Source of the DNA: Macrostomum hystrix
Taxonomy: Eukaryota > Platyhelminthes > Macrostomidae
NCBI GenBank assembly: GCA_950097015.1
Contig: CATNEN010000003.1
Location: forward strand, 1,798,001-1,862,000
DNA length: 64,000 nucleotides
Direction: 5' to 3'
A program made the position numbers and the translations under genes. Of the stretch, positions 1 through 8,025 are shown one piece after another. A model generated the notes under the pieces. The model was not told the origin of the DNA and made no database searches. It was given only the letters and a program-made list of their open reading frames with translations. How positions within the stretch are numbered: position 1 is the stretch's first letter; each line of letters opens with the position of its first letter.

Positions 1-181
1 AGAGTTGGGAGGCTCGGGAAAGAAATTGCGTAAAAGATGCAGTGAGTAATTCTTCAGTACAAGAGTGTTAAAGGCTAGGGCAATGAGCATTCAGCCTTTG
101 TATGGGGGTGTGGGGGGCAAAGCCCCCCACAATTAATAACTCTGCCTTTGCAGCCCATCTCTTTGCACTGGGTACAGCTAG
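1..181. repeat. Left terminal inverted repeat of the Polinton
   Basis: Pairs with 16455-16635 in reverse complement over its whole length with one visible mismatch (a G in the GTAAAAGATGC stretch near position 38 against A in the partner). It contains a perfect stem-loop at 110-130 (GTGGGGGGC, 3-base loop, GCCCCCCAC). The window begins exactly at the first TIR base, so the left flank and target duplication are not visible. Confidence 0.93.
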
Positions 182-565
182 AGGAGGAAGAAGAAGATAG
201 GAAGAAAGCATTGGGGTGGGGTGGGTGTGGCGTCCAATCCGATACTGGAGGGTGGGGAGGCATGGGGTGGGTGGGTGCCTGTGTCACAGTACAGGGATGA
301 ACTGATGGGATGCCGGCCTATCTGCTATAGAAGAACCCTGACGACACTGCGGAGATAGGAGGCTAGCCCGGCAGTGTATTTTGGAGTTTGGAGGGGCGCC
401 GACAAACTCAGAACAGAGGAGGAATGAGATGGGAGGAAAGCATTGGGGTGAGTGTGGGGTGTGGCGTCCAATCCTACTTACCTACATATCTAGTCTGAGC
501 TCCATCACAGGACAAACACCCACCCCAACTCTAGCCAATCAGAATCGAGCACACATTTTGGATGG
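182..565. repeat. Left subterminal region, no gene seen
   Basis: G-rich, GGTGGGG-containing sequence between the TIR and the first promoter. Segment 330-352 (ACCCTGACGACACTGCGGAG, then ATAGGAGG) closely resembles, in reverse complement, sequence outside the right end near 17090-17120. The short open frames here are compositional and have no domain signature. Confidence 0.6.
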
Positions 566-573
566 TATATAAG
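566..573 (+). promoter_or_regulatory. TATA box of the left-arm promoter
   Basis: TATATAAG lies about 80 bp before the ATG of the PC4-like gene, a distance that leaves room for a start site near 595-600 and a short leader. A similar box (GTATATTAA) serves the opposite arm at 15575-15583. Confidence 0.6.
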
Positions 574-652
574 CCCTCAAAAATCGTTAGGAAAGGAGCA
601 AGTTTTCTCAGCTCGCAATTTACCTGATCTTAGCTTTTGACATTAGCTAGCG

Positions 653-1390
653 ATGGACATCTGCGACGGTTATAAGATTCAGGTTCAAGAGTACGAAGGC
701 TTGAAGTACATAGCGATAAGAAAGTTCTACCGCCACGGCAGCACTGCAAGTCTGAAACCTGGCGTCCCTGGCTTCAACCTGAATGTTTGCCAATGGGAAA
801 AGCTGAAGCAACTGAAGCGGTCGCTCGTAGTGTCTGCTCTCAAAAGCGAGTGCAAGGTGGTGAAACTAGGTTTTGATAAGTTTATCGAAGTCAGGGACGG
901 CATCATCTGGCTCAAGCGGCTGCCTGAGGACTGCTGCGAGGAATTCATGAAGCGTAACGCCGTACCGCTGACCCCACCGCTGTGGAAGAAGCTGTGGCAC
1001 AACGCATCATGGATAGACGGCCAGCTGTCGGCTCCCTTCAAGGACATGCGGACGAAGTACGAGCTGGAGTCAGATGAGGAAGAGCAGGACACGAAGCCCG
1101 TCCTGGAGGCCGAGAGATCTGAAGGCAATGGTGGAGACGGAGACGAGATCGGCTCGCCTAGAATGCTGCAGATCGACACCGAGGCTGCCACATCCACGCC
1201 GCTTCCCCTGGCTAGCGCTGGGGATGGACGGATCCCGTCTCGGGACTCGGACTTGCGGGAGGACCCGGTGTGGTACCAGTTCCGGGCGGCTGCGGCTGCG
1301 GCGGCCAGCGGTAGCAGGAAGCGCAAACAGCCGTTTCCACTTCGTCGGCAGGAGGCAATGAAGCTTACCAGGCTGCACTTCGATGAGTGA
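653..1390 (+). CDS. PC4/Sub1-like single-stranded DNA-binding protein
   Basis: The 245-residue protein has a PC4-type domain in residues 8-50: a strand-rich stretch with GLKYIAIRKFY, a SLKPG/PGFNL turn and then CQWEKLKQL. PC4/Sub1 proteins bind melted DNA as dimers and act in transcription initiation and repair. PC4-like ORFs occur in other Polintons, where a replication or transcription role is assumed. After residue 110 the protein is acidic (ESDEEEQ) and Ala/Ser rich, ending with a basic SRKRKQ patch at about 222-227 that could be a nuclear signal. It is the first gene of the left arm, directly behind a TATA box; ATG 653 is the first ATG after that box. The PC4 assignment is by motif only; no structural check was possible. 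Confidence 0.7.
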   Translation: MDICDGYKIQVQEYEGLKYIAIRKFYRHGSTASLKPGVPGFNLNVCQWEKLKQLKRSLVVSALKSECKVVKLGFDKFIEVRDGIIWLKRLPEDCCEEFMKRNAVPLTPPLWKKLWHNASWIDGQLSAPFKDMRTKYELESDEEEQDTKPVLEAERSEGNGGDGDEIGSPRMLQIDTEAATSTPLPLASAGDGRIPSRDSDLREDPVWYQFRAAAAAAASGSRKRKQPFPLRRQEAMKLTRLHFDE

Positions 1391-1647
1391 CTGAACAGTG
1401 TGCTCTAATGCATCTGACTGCTTTTGTGCTCAAATCAGCTGCTCAATTTGTAATTTTGACAGTGTTAAAAGCCAGCTACTTAATGTTTTTTCCCATTTAT
1501 TCAGTGTTCACAATTGCTTCTGCATTTTTATGGTGCTGGTTGTTTTTCGACGCCGGTCGATTTTCTGTTACAGTGAATTACAAAAAACCTAAGAAAATGA
1601 ATTGCTCATGCTAGAGAAAGCAAGCCTTGCTTCGTTCTAAACTGGTC
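1391..1647. other. Spacer between PC4-like gene and integrase
   Basis: About 250 bp. A 75-residue hydrophobic open frame (1387-1614, CxF-rich) runs through it but resembles no family and has no clear promoter, so it is not called as a gene. No TATA box as good as that at 566 is seen. Confidence 0.4.
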
Positions 1648-2715
1648 ATGGAGAAAATTTACTTTAACCCTGCTCAACCAGCCAGCTTTTCCAGTGCCTC
1701 AAAATTGCAGCATGAAATGAGAGAAAGAGGTGGTCGTGAGACCACTAAGAGCATAGAGCAGTGGCTGTGTGAGCAGCCAGTGCACACATTACACAAGCCA
1801 GCTAGAAGGCGATACCCAAGAGCACCAATCATAGTGCGATCCATTGACGATCAATGGGAGCTTGACTTGGTTGAGATGATTCCATTCGCAAAGTACAATA
1901 ATGGCTACAAGTACATTCTCACATGCATTGATGTGCTGTCCAAATGTGCATGGGCCAGGCCATTGAAAAATAAATCAGCTGCAGAAGTGAAGTCCGCATT
2001 CGAGAGCATTCTGAAATACTCAAAACGCCAGCCTCGCACAGTCCGCACAGATCAGGGGAAAGAGTTTCTCAACACTACTTTTCGCCAATTCTGCATAGAG
2101 CGGGGGATTCTGGCTTTCCCAACCAATAGTGAGCAGAAAGCAGCCATCATTGAGCGATGGAACAGAACTCTGAAGAGCAAAATGTGGCGGTATTTCACGT
2201 ACAAAAGCACCCTGCACTGGGTTGACGTGCTGTCCAAGCTAGTGAAGTCCTACAACAGCACTTACCATAGAAGCATAAAAATGGCGCCAACAAGCGTCTG
2301 CAAAGATAATGAATCTGAGGTCTGGATGAACCTGTACGATGGGAAAGCAATTGAGACAATAGAGAAGCTGAAGAAGCCGAAATTCTGCGACAATCAGTTA
2401 GTGAGGATTTCCAATGCACCCAGGGTGTTCCGAAAGGGCTACAAGGCCAACTGGAGCGAGGAAGTGTACACTGTGGTGGCCAGGGCCCCGAAGCACTACC
2501 CGTACATGTACAAGATTAGAGACATGAAGGGGGAAGAGATTCGAGGCCTCTTCCATGAGCATGAGCTGCAGGCTGTTCCGGACTCACAGCGGTTGTATGT
2601 GATTGAAAAGATTTTGAAGACTGAGAAACGTCATGGAAAAATCCGATATCTTGTGAAGTGGGCCGGCTACAACTCCACCGGGTGGGTGGATGAAAAGGAC
2701 TTAAGAAAAGTCTAG
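1648..2715 (+). CDS. INT: Polinton integrase (DDE, retroviral type) with C-terminal chromodomain
   Basis: Catalyses insertion of the element DNA by strand transfer at the TIR ends. The catalytic triad is visible: D in ELDLVEM, D in VRTDQGKEF and E in AIIERWNRTLK, with spacing of the D,D35E type. The C-terminus has a chromodomain (YVIEKILKTEKRHGKIRYL, then VKWAGY and W/D residues), which in other integrases directs insertion to modified histones. The frame is open upstream to 1627 but the first ATG is 1648, giving 355 residues. No HHCC zinc finger is obvious at the N-terminus. The gene is followed after 37 bp by the minor capsid gene. All catalytic residues are present, so the protein could be active. 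Confidence 0.93.
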   Translation: MEKIYFNPAQPASFSSASKLQHEMRERGGRETTKSIEQWLCEQPVHTLHKPARRRYPRAPIIVRSIDDQWELDLVEMIPFAKYNNGYKYILTCIDVLSKCAWARPLKNKSAAEVKSAFESILKYSKRQPRTVRTDQGKEFLNTTFRQFCIERGILAFPTNSEQKAAIIERWNRTLKSKMWRYFTYKSTLHWVDVLSKLVKSYNSTYHRSIKMAPTSVCKDNESEVWMNLYDGKAIETIEKLKKPKFCDNQLVRISNAPRVFRKGYKANWSEEVYTVVARAPKHYPYMYKIRDMKGEEIRGLFHEHELQAVPDSQRLYVIEKILKTEKRHGKIRYLVKWAGYNSTGWVDEKDLRKV

Positions 2716-2752
2716 TAGTAAACCTATTTCTGTGATAAAGGTATTTTCTATT

Positions 2753-3568
2753 ATGAGAAACATTGTTATCAACAGTGAACATGCTGAAGGTACTTCTAGT
2801 GACTTTCATTTTCACCTGCCTTCACCTATTTACTTGGATCGAAATGTGGACTATGAGGCAGGTCTGGTTGAAATCCATCTGCCTGCTTCATGGTACAATC
2901 TTGACGAACCTTACTGCGTCACTATCTCAGTTGGAAGAGAGCACGAGGCCCTGGTTCTTCAACCTGGACGCTTTGCTAGAGTGGAGGAGCTGGTGGAGTG
3001 CCTGAATGAGCTGTTGGCCAACTCTGAGTCTCTGTTCTTTGATGCGAGGAGCGACAGAGATGCTGAAATGGAGGCTGATGAATCAGGTCTGCTGGGACGT
3101 CGCGGTGATGCTAGGGACTTTGGAATAAAAATTGACATTCAAAACTCGAGAACAGTAGTGCAGAACAACACAGTGCAGGCAGAGCTGCATCTTCCGCCTA
3201 GCAAGATTCTGCAATGGCTTGGATTCAGCAACCAGGGATCAGTGAAAGTTCGACCTGGGCGGCTTGTCTCAGAGCGCTGCATCGGCTGCCCGCGCACCAA
3301 TCTGATTAATGTGCACTGCAGCATCGTTGAGTCGAGCAATTGCAACGGCAACTCACTGCTGAGAACAGTTCGAATGAAACCTGATGCAGAATGGGGAAAC
3401 TATCTGAGCCAAGTGTTTAAGAAAACCATCTTCTTTCCAATTCCGAGGATCAATTTTTTACACAGCCTTCGAGTTCAACTGCGAGATATTTTTGGTAGCC
3501 TTCTGGCCGCTCAGTCCTGCAGTCCCGTTCTGCTGACAGTTCAGATTCGGGAGAAAAGAATTCAATGA
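2753..3568 (+). CDS. Minor capsid (penton-like) protein
   Basis: A 271-residue, beta-rich protein beginning MRNIVINSEHAEG. Its position directly upstream of the major capsid gene, its size, and the phrases FHFHLPSPIYL and YEAGLVEIHLP near the N-terminus match the Polinton minor capsid (PX, single-jelly-roll penton) family, which starts in a similar way. It is expected to form the vertices of an icosahedral particle. The frame is open further upstream from a GTG at 2732, but ATG 2753 is the first ATG. The stop overlaps the next gene's start (ATGA at 3565-3568). No break is seen. Confidence 0.75.
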   Translation: MRNIVINSEHAEGTSSDFHFHLPSPIYLDRNVDYEAGLVEIHLPASWYNLDEPYCVTISVGREHEALVLQPGRFARVEELVECLNELLANSESLFFDARSDRDAEMEADESGLLGRRGDARDFGIKIDIQNSRTVVQNNTVQAELHLPPSKILQWLGFSNQGSVKVRPGRLVSERCIGCPRTNLINVHCSIVESSNCNGNSLLRTVRMKPDAEWGNYLSQVFKKTIFFPIPRINFLHSLRVQLRDIFGSLLAAQSCSPVLLTVQIREKRIQ

Positions 3569-3945
3569 ATTACCAGCAGCTTATTCGGCAGTATTCGGGT
3601 GCGCGAACTGGCAAGCAGCCTGCACTGTACGGCTGCGGGAGCTCACCGGGACTCATGACGTTCCAGCCCCCATCGACTGCTCCATCAACGCTAGCTGCTG
3701 CTGGTCTCCCCAATGCTAAAAACTCTTCTATGCAATCAAAACGAAGGAAAAGAAAGTTGAAAAAAAGTAATAGTAATCATTGCAAAGACAACAAGATAAA
3801 GAAGAGCAGATCAAGAAGGAAGCAGAAAAGTTCAAGCAGGAAAAAGCTTAAGAAGAAGAGAACTGGGAAGAGCAAGAAAGCAACAAGAAGGAAGCGAAAA
3901 GTCAGCAGCAAAACTGTGAAGCGCGTACTGGACTCTCTGTCATAG
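3565..3945 (+). CDS. Small, extremely basic protein (putative DNA-condensing protein)
   Basis: The 126-residue product has an ordinary first 50 residues (MNYQQLIRQYSGARTGKQ, then Pro/Ala-rich) and a C-terminal two thirds made almost wholly of Lys, Arg and Ser (QSKRRKRKLKK, SRSRRKQKSSSRKK, KATRRKRK). The start overlaps the stop of the minor capsid gene by four bases and the stop lies just before the major capsid gene, so it sits inside the capsid cluster. By analogy with adenovirus core proteins and histone-like tails, it may neutralise packaged DNA or act as a nuclear signal. The analogy is mine; no sequence motif fixes the function. Confidence 0.6.
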   Translation: MNYQQLIRQYSGARTGKQPALYGCGSSPGLMTFQPPSTAPSTLAAAGLPNAKNSSMQSKRRKRKLKKSNSNHCKDNKIKKSRSRRKQKSSSRKKLKKKRTGKSKKATRRKRKVSSKTVKRVLDSLS

Positions 3946-3948
3946 ACA

Positions 3949-5232
3949 ATGGCTTACGGATTCAACCCCAGGCTCGACCTGTTCAAGACACCTGTGCTGC
4001 AGACTTGCATTGAGAAATCTGCCTATGTTGACATTCATCCTGTGAATTCCATTGTCGCAAACTCACCCATTGAATTTGACTGCCACCAATCAGCTGATGA
4101 GTACACCGATTTAGTTAACTCATTTCTCTACATTCGGTGCCGCATTGTGAGACTGAATGGAGCATTGATGAGGGAGGATGAGCTGGGTGAGGATGGAGTT
4201 GTTGCAGACCGCAGAGACAGCAATGTGCATCCGGAAAATTTTGTTCTATCTACAGCCTTCTCAGATGTAATTGTTAGCATTAACCAGCGAATCGTCTCTG
4301 GGGGTGACCAGCTGTACCCGTACCATGCCTACTTCAAAGCACTGATGAGCTCATCAGATGCCCAGCAACTCAAATTTCACCCTGCCGGTTTCCTGGAACC
4401 CGACTCAGCTGATGAGGACCACACTGAGAACCACAGGACCTCCCAATGGAGGGAATATGCGGGACCACTCCTTAGCGACATTTTCCAGTGCCCTGTGTTT
4501 CTGCTGAACAATTTGCACCTGCACATCAAACTGGTGCCCAGTGATGGAGCATTTGGAATCAGAGCTCCAGCCGCCAACAACACCGCCTACAGGATGGAAA
4601 TATCGCACTGCATCCTCTATCTCCGCCGAGTCAAAGTTCTGCCCCACATCAGCTTGGCTCACGAGCAGGGGCTGGCTAATCAGAATGCGCTCTACCCAAT
4701 TGAGCGAACTGAAATGCAAAACTTCATCCTGCCCCAGGGAATTCAGTCAAAAAATATTGAAGGATTCACGCACGGAAAGCTCCCGAAATTCATCATGCTG
4801 GCCTTCGTCAACCACCGAGCCTTCAATGGGCACCATCATTCCAGCCCGTTCCAGTTCCAAAACTTCAACCTGAGTCAGCTTGCTCTCAAGAAAGGGGGTG
4901 AATCCATGTGCCACGGGGCATTTACACCTGAGAACAATTCGTTTGTGAGAGAGTATTTGCACTACCTGAAAAGCTGTCAATCTGCGAGCCACACCAACTC
5001 GGTTCCATCGATTCCCTACCAGCTCTTCTCAAACGAGAACACAGTGTTCGCATTCGATCTGACACCCGAGGGAGCGGCTCTGTGGTACGGGCAGAAGGAG
5101 GGAAACCTGCGGCTGGAGATTCGGTTCCGACAGGCCTTGGATGAAGCCGTGTCCCTGATTGTCATGTGTGTGTATGACTCACTGATTGAGGTCACCAAGC
5201 ACAGGGAGCTATTGCTGGATTATTCATCTTAA
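3949..5232 (+). CDS. MCP: Major capsid protein, double-jelly-roll type
   Basis: The 427-residue protein matches the Polinton major capsid family often labelled 'F54H12.2-like' in animal genomes. Family-like features are an N-terminal LDLFKTPVLQTCIEK, the early SPIEFDCHQSADEYTDL, then SVNQR/LYPYHAYFKAL-type and LHIKLVP strands, and a C-terminal LRLEIRFRQAL. It should form the hexameric capsomers of a virus-like particle, consistent with penton, protease and ATPase genes around it. Its length is on the short side for the family (commonly 450-650). The stop overlaps the protease start (TAATG). No internal break is visible. Confidence 0.85.
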   Translation: MAYGFNPRLDLFKTPVLQTCIEKSAYVDIHPVNSIVANSPIEFDCHQSADEYTDLVNSFLYIRCRIVRLNGALMREDELGEDGVVADRRDSNVHPENFVLSTAFSDVIVSINQRIVSGGDQLYPYHAYFKALMSSSDAQQLKFHPAGFLEPDSADEDHTENHRTSQWREYAGPLLSDIFQCPVFLLNNLHLHIKLVPSDGAFGIRAPAANNTAYRMEISHCILYLRRVKVLPHISLAHEQGLANQNALYPIERTEMQNFILPQGIQSKNIEGFTHGKLPKFIMLAFVNHRAFNGHHHSSPFQFQNFNLSQLALKKGGESMCHGAFTPENNSFVREYLHYLKSCQSASHTNSVPSIPYQLFSNENTVFAFDLTPEGAALWYGQKEGNLRLEIRFRQALDEAVSLIVMCVYDSLIEVTKHRELLLDYSS

Positions 5233-5777
5233 TGAAAGTTGATATGGATGCCCTTCAGCTGCGTTCTCTTGCTAGATCCTTCCTGCTCAACAATCGAATC
5301 TTGATAGTCACCCTTTGCTTAAAGCAAAAGACCTGGATAATAAACTGGGATGAAGGAAGAATGCGTGAGAAAATTCCCAATCACAACAGAATCATCAGCT
5401 TCTTCTTGATAAAACACAGCGTCTCGTTTGGACACTGGGTTGCATGTTTTGTTGACAATGGAAATGTAGTTGAATTATTTGATTCTCTCGGTTGGAATGC
5501 ACAGACTCTGAATGCCATCCACCAATTTTTTGCTAATAAATTCAAGTTTCCTTTCCGCATGCTTTGCAATGTTAACCGAATCCAATGCAGTCAGTCGGAC
5601 AAGTGCGGACTTTTCTGTCTCTATTTTGCATATCAAAGAATTGTTTTGAAGCGATCATTCGAATGGATTCTGCGAAATCTACACGTGAAAGAAAACTGCC
5701 CGTTGAATGACAGAATGCTTTGTCAGTTTGAAGCCAGCTTAAGAAAAAGAGGTTTATGGCGAAAAAGAAATAGTTGA
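5232..5777 (+). CDS. PRO: Adenain-like cysteine protease
   Basis: A 181-residue protein of the adenovirus protease/Ulp1 clan. The catalytic residues can be placed: His in FGHWVACF, acidic residue in VELFDSLG, the oxyanion Gln in IQCSQSDKCG and the nucleophile Cys in DKCGLFCLYF. Capsid maturation proteases of this type cleave structural precursors. The ATG overlaps the last base of the MCP stop (TAATG), so the two could be translated in a coupled way. ATPase follows after 17 bp. Triad intact; expected to be active. Confidence 0.9.
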   Translation: MKVDMDALQLRSLARSFLLNNRILIVTLCLKQKTWIINWDEGRMREKIPNHNRIISFFLIKHSVSFGHWVACFVDNGNVVELFDSLGWNAQTLNAIHQFFANKFKFPFRMLCNVNRIQCSQSDKCGLFCLYFAYQRIVLKRSFEWILRNLHVKENCPLNDRMLCQFEASLRKRGLWRKRNS

Positions 5778-5794
5778 AATAAAGCCTAAGTGAG

Positions 5795-6442
5795 ATGGAG
5801 TCAGAAAGAGTGTACTATGATGTCCGCCTGCGACAGGGCAGCTGCATGATGGTCTGCGGACCCACCAATGCTGGAAAGACAACCTTCGTGAAGCATCTAA
5901 TACAGTACAGGGATGTATTATTCGACATCCAGCCTGGGAGAGTGCTCTGGTACTATGGGATCGCACAGCCAGCGCATGCAGAGCTGAGCAGTCTTGGTGT
6001 GCAATTGCATCAGGGATTACCCACTAACTTTGAGAGCTCATTGATGAGCAATGATCTGGTCATTTTTGATGACATGATTGATGAAACTTCTAACTCTGCT
6101 TCAATGCGAAATATTTTCACTGGACTCGCCCATCACCTGCCATGCTTTCTTGTAATGCTCACTCAGAATATGTTTTTCAAGGGCAAGGAGTTGCGGACCA
6201 TGAGCTTGAACACGATGTACTATGTGATCCTTAAAAACCCCAGAGACCAGCTGCAGATCGCTGCATTGGGCAGGCAGTGCTTTCCAGAGAAGCCTGGCTT
6301 CCTGCTTGAGGTGTTCAAGCATGTCACAGCGCAGGGCAGGGGGAGCTACCTGTTTCTGGACTTTCACCCTTGCACTCCCGATGAGCTGCGAGTACGAGCC
6401 AGAATTCTGCCCAATCAGAGGCCACATCTGGTTTATGCTTAA
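5795..6442 (+). CDS. ATP: DNA-packaging ATPase (A32/FtsK-HerA type)
   Basis: The 215-residue P-loop ATPase has a Walker A motif (CGPTNAGKTTF, residues about 22-32) and a Walker B motif (LVIFDDMID, about residue 90). An LTQNMFF sensor-like stretch follows near residue 128. This family pumps the genome into capsids in nucleocytoplasmic large DNA viruses, virophages and Polintons. It is set directly after the protease as in other Polintons. Length is normal for the family and no break is seen. Confidence 0.92.
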   Translation: MESERVYYDVRLRQGSCMMVCGPTNAGKTTFVKHLIQYRDVLFDIQPGRVLWYYGIAQPAHAELSSLGVQLHQGLPTNFESSLMSNDLVIFDDMIDETSNSASMRNIFTGLAHHLPCFLVMLTQNMFFKGKELRTMSLNTMYYVILKNPRDQLQIAALGRQCFPEKPGFLLEVFKHVTAQGRGSYLFLDFHPCTPDELRVRARILPNQRPHLVYA

Positions 6443-6485
6443 GAATATAGGTTGAGAAATGCTATTAGCCTGAATTATTGCAACT

Positions 6486-6809
6486 ATGGAAGTGTTCGAA
6501 GCTCATCAAAGTTTATTTGAAGTCCTTGCCTCTCCCAAATATACAATTAGCCTCAAGCGCGCAATAATAAAGCTGAGTCCGAAAGAAGCTTGCACTTTTC
6601 TTGTCGAGGCCTGTTACAACCTATTGAAAGAGAATTTGCCATTTTCTCTTGTTGAAAAGACAGCGCTATTGAAATCTAAAAATATAATCCGCAGGATTCC
6701 CCGGCAAAGAAAACAGAGTGACTTACTCAAAGCTTCTTTTATCAGAATCCTCCCCACTCTGCTGAAACTTGTGAAAAAGAAGAGGAAAAGAGATGCACAA
6801 ATTCAATGA
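6486..6809 (+). CDS. Small helical basic Polinton protein, function unknown
   Basis: A 107-residue, Leu/Lys-rich, mostly helical protein. The layout, with a helical first half (KLSPKEACTFLVEACYNLLK) then a basic segment with IIRRIPRQRKQSDLL and a Leu-rich end, resembles the short protein located at the same place in many Polintons. No function is known to me. It overlaps the next ORF by 17 bp if that starts at 6793. Confidence 0.55.
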   Translation: MEVFEAHQSLFEVLASPKYTISLKRAIIKLSPKEACTFLVEACYNLLKENLPFSLVEKTALLKSKNIIRRIPRQRKQSDLLKASFIRILPTLLKLVKKKRKRDAQIQ

Positions 6810-7452
6810 GATGGTTCTGATCTCAAGGTCCGAGTATGAAATGCTGAGGAGGAGTGCCAAGACCATTGAGTCTGTGAGTGACACGGCCATAAAGCAGGCA
6901 CAGATGAAATGTGATGATATCCTGTTGGCCCAAGACTGCCCAGATGATATGAAGACAGCCCTGTACCAGAGTGCCATGAAGAGCTTGCTGTCAAAGCGAA
7001 AGCAGGCAGGGAAGGAAACTGCATCTGAAGACAAGAAAGCGAAGATGGTGAAAGCTGAGACGCCACTAAGGAGCTGGGAAGAAAAGATCTGCCAGTCAGT
7101 GCCACAGAAGTTCAAACCCAGGGCTCGCAGTCTATGGGCCATCCTATCTGGCACCGAGTCTGCCATCCGTGTGTCCGATAATGGGGAGGTGAATATTTCT
7201 GGGAACTTGATCCCTGCCTCAAACATAGTGGATTTAATTCTGCACACAGTGAAGGACTCAAAAAGTTCCAGTGAGCCTGTGGGATGGGCTGCTTTCAGTG
7301 ACTTGCTTCGTCAAAAGAATCTCAATGTGCCAATGTCAGCCGTAGGAAAATCTGTACAAAAAGAAATTCTGGAGTCAATTGAGAGCAAAGACGCACAGCC
7401 TTCAACCAAAGGACTGGGCAGCAAGTCTGCGTGGCTGAGGTTGAATAGGTGA
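6793..7452 (+). CDS. Polinton protein of unknown function with N-terminal helical region
   Basis: 219 residues if started at 6793; a second in-frame ATG at 6811 (MVLISRSEYEML) fits the usual N-terminus of this Polinton-associated family better. Residues 8-70 look helical (coiled-coil-like), followed by a Lys-rich linker and a compact C-terminal domain with SGTESAIRVSDNGEVNISGN and SNIVDLILHTV. Proteins of this layout sit between the ATPase and the next gene in other Polintons. No enzymatic motif is visible. Confidence 0.55.
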   Translation: MHKFNEMVLISRSEYEMLRRSAKTIESVSDTAIKQAQMKCDDILLAQDCPDDMKTALYQSAMKSLLSKRKQAGKETASEDKKAKMVKAETPLRSWEEKICQSVPQKFKPRARSLWAILSGTESAIRVSDNGEVNISGNLIPASNIVDLILHTVKDSKSSSEPVGWAAFSDLLRQKNLNVPMSAVGKSVQKEILESIESKDAQPSTKGLGSKSAWLRLNR

Positions 7453-7460
7453 AGAAAAAG

Positions 7461-7468
7461 TATTTAAG
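7461..7468 (+). promoter_or_regulatory. TATA-like box before the distal left-arm genes
   Basis: TATTTAAG lies 49 bp before ATG 7517, in the only noticeable gap (about 65 bp) between left-arm genes downstream of the integrase. It could start a separate transcript for the last two genes. Evidence is positional only. Confidence 0.35.
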
Positions 7469-7516
7469 AAAGGCAGCACAGTCGAATTCTGCTGGTTTTA
7501 AGGCACCCGCTTGAGC

Positions 7517-8025
7517 ATGAACTACATAGACATTCAAGGCTTCCCGTGTGATGGAGAGAATGATAACTTCATCGTGAAGGAGCTGGCAGTCCTCGAAGTA
7601 AAAAAGGGAAGCTACCACATTTCCCACCATGTGTACGCCCCACCGCATCCGTGGGAGAGAGTGTCACCCGACATGCGAATGTACTACAGTCAGCTCACGA
7701 AACATCAGCATAAATTCAAGTGGAGTGATGGAAGCCGGCCGTATTTTCAATTGGCCGATGACATTGTGAGCATTGGAGGCGGAGTCACTTGGACAAGCGG
7801 AGAGGAAAAATCTATTTTTCTGACTGAGCTGCTAGGCAGACAGGTATTCAACCTAGACGATCTGAGCTCACCTTCCACCAAGGAGTCAGCTAGCGGCTGT
7901 GCTGTGAGAAATGCATTGCTGTACTACAGTTGGCTAAGGCCAAAGTTCTGCATCAGCTTAAGAAGCGAGCAGTGTCCATGGCACAAGAGTTTCAGCGACA
8001 TCAGCAGTCAAAGTATTCAAAATGA
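7517..8025 (+). CDS. Conserved Polinton protein of unknown function, C-terminus frame-disturbed
   Basis: The N-terminal phrase NYIDIQGFPC..NDNFIVKELAVL followed by a YAPPHPWERV segment and a Cys residue before AVRNALLYYSWL matches a Polinton-associated domain widespread in animal genomes. The frame from ATG 7517 stays open to 8353, but after about 7930 it is only the shifted reading of the next gene. A -1 frame from about 7925 reads LAKAKVLHQLKKRAVS and ends at TGA 8023-8025, overlapping the next ATG (ATGA). Either a one-base indel or a real frameshift joins the two parts. The fold may be nuclease-like; that is not established. Confidence 0.6.

Noticed and set aside
1387-1614. 75-residue hydrophobic ORF between PC4-like gene and integrase
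   Set aside because: No promoter, no family resemblance; AT-rich spacer gives such frames by chance.
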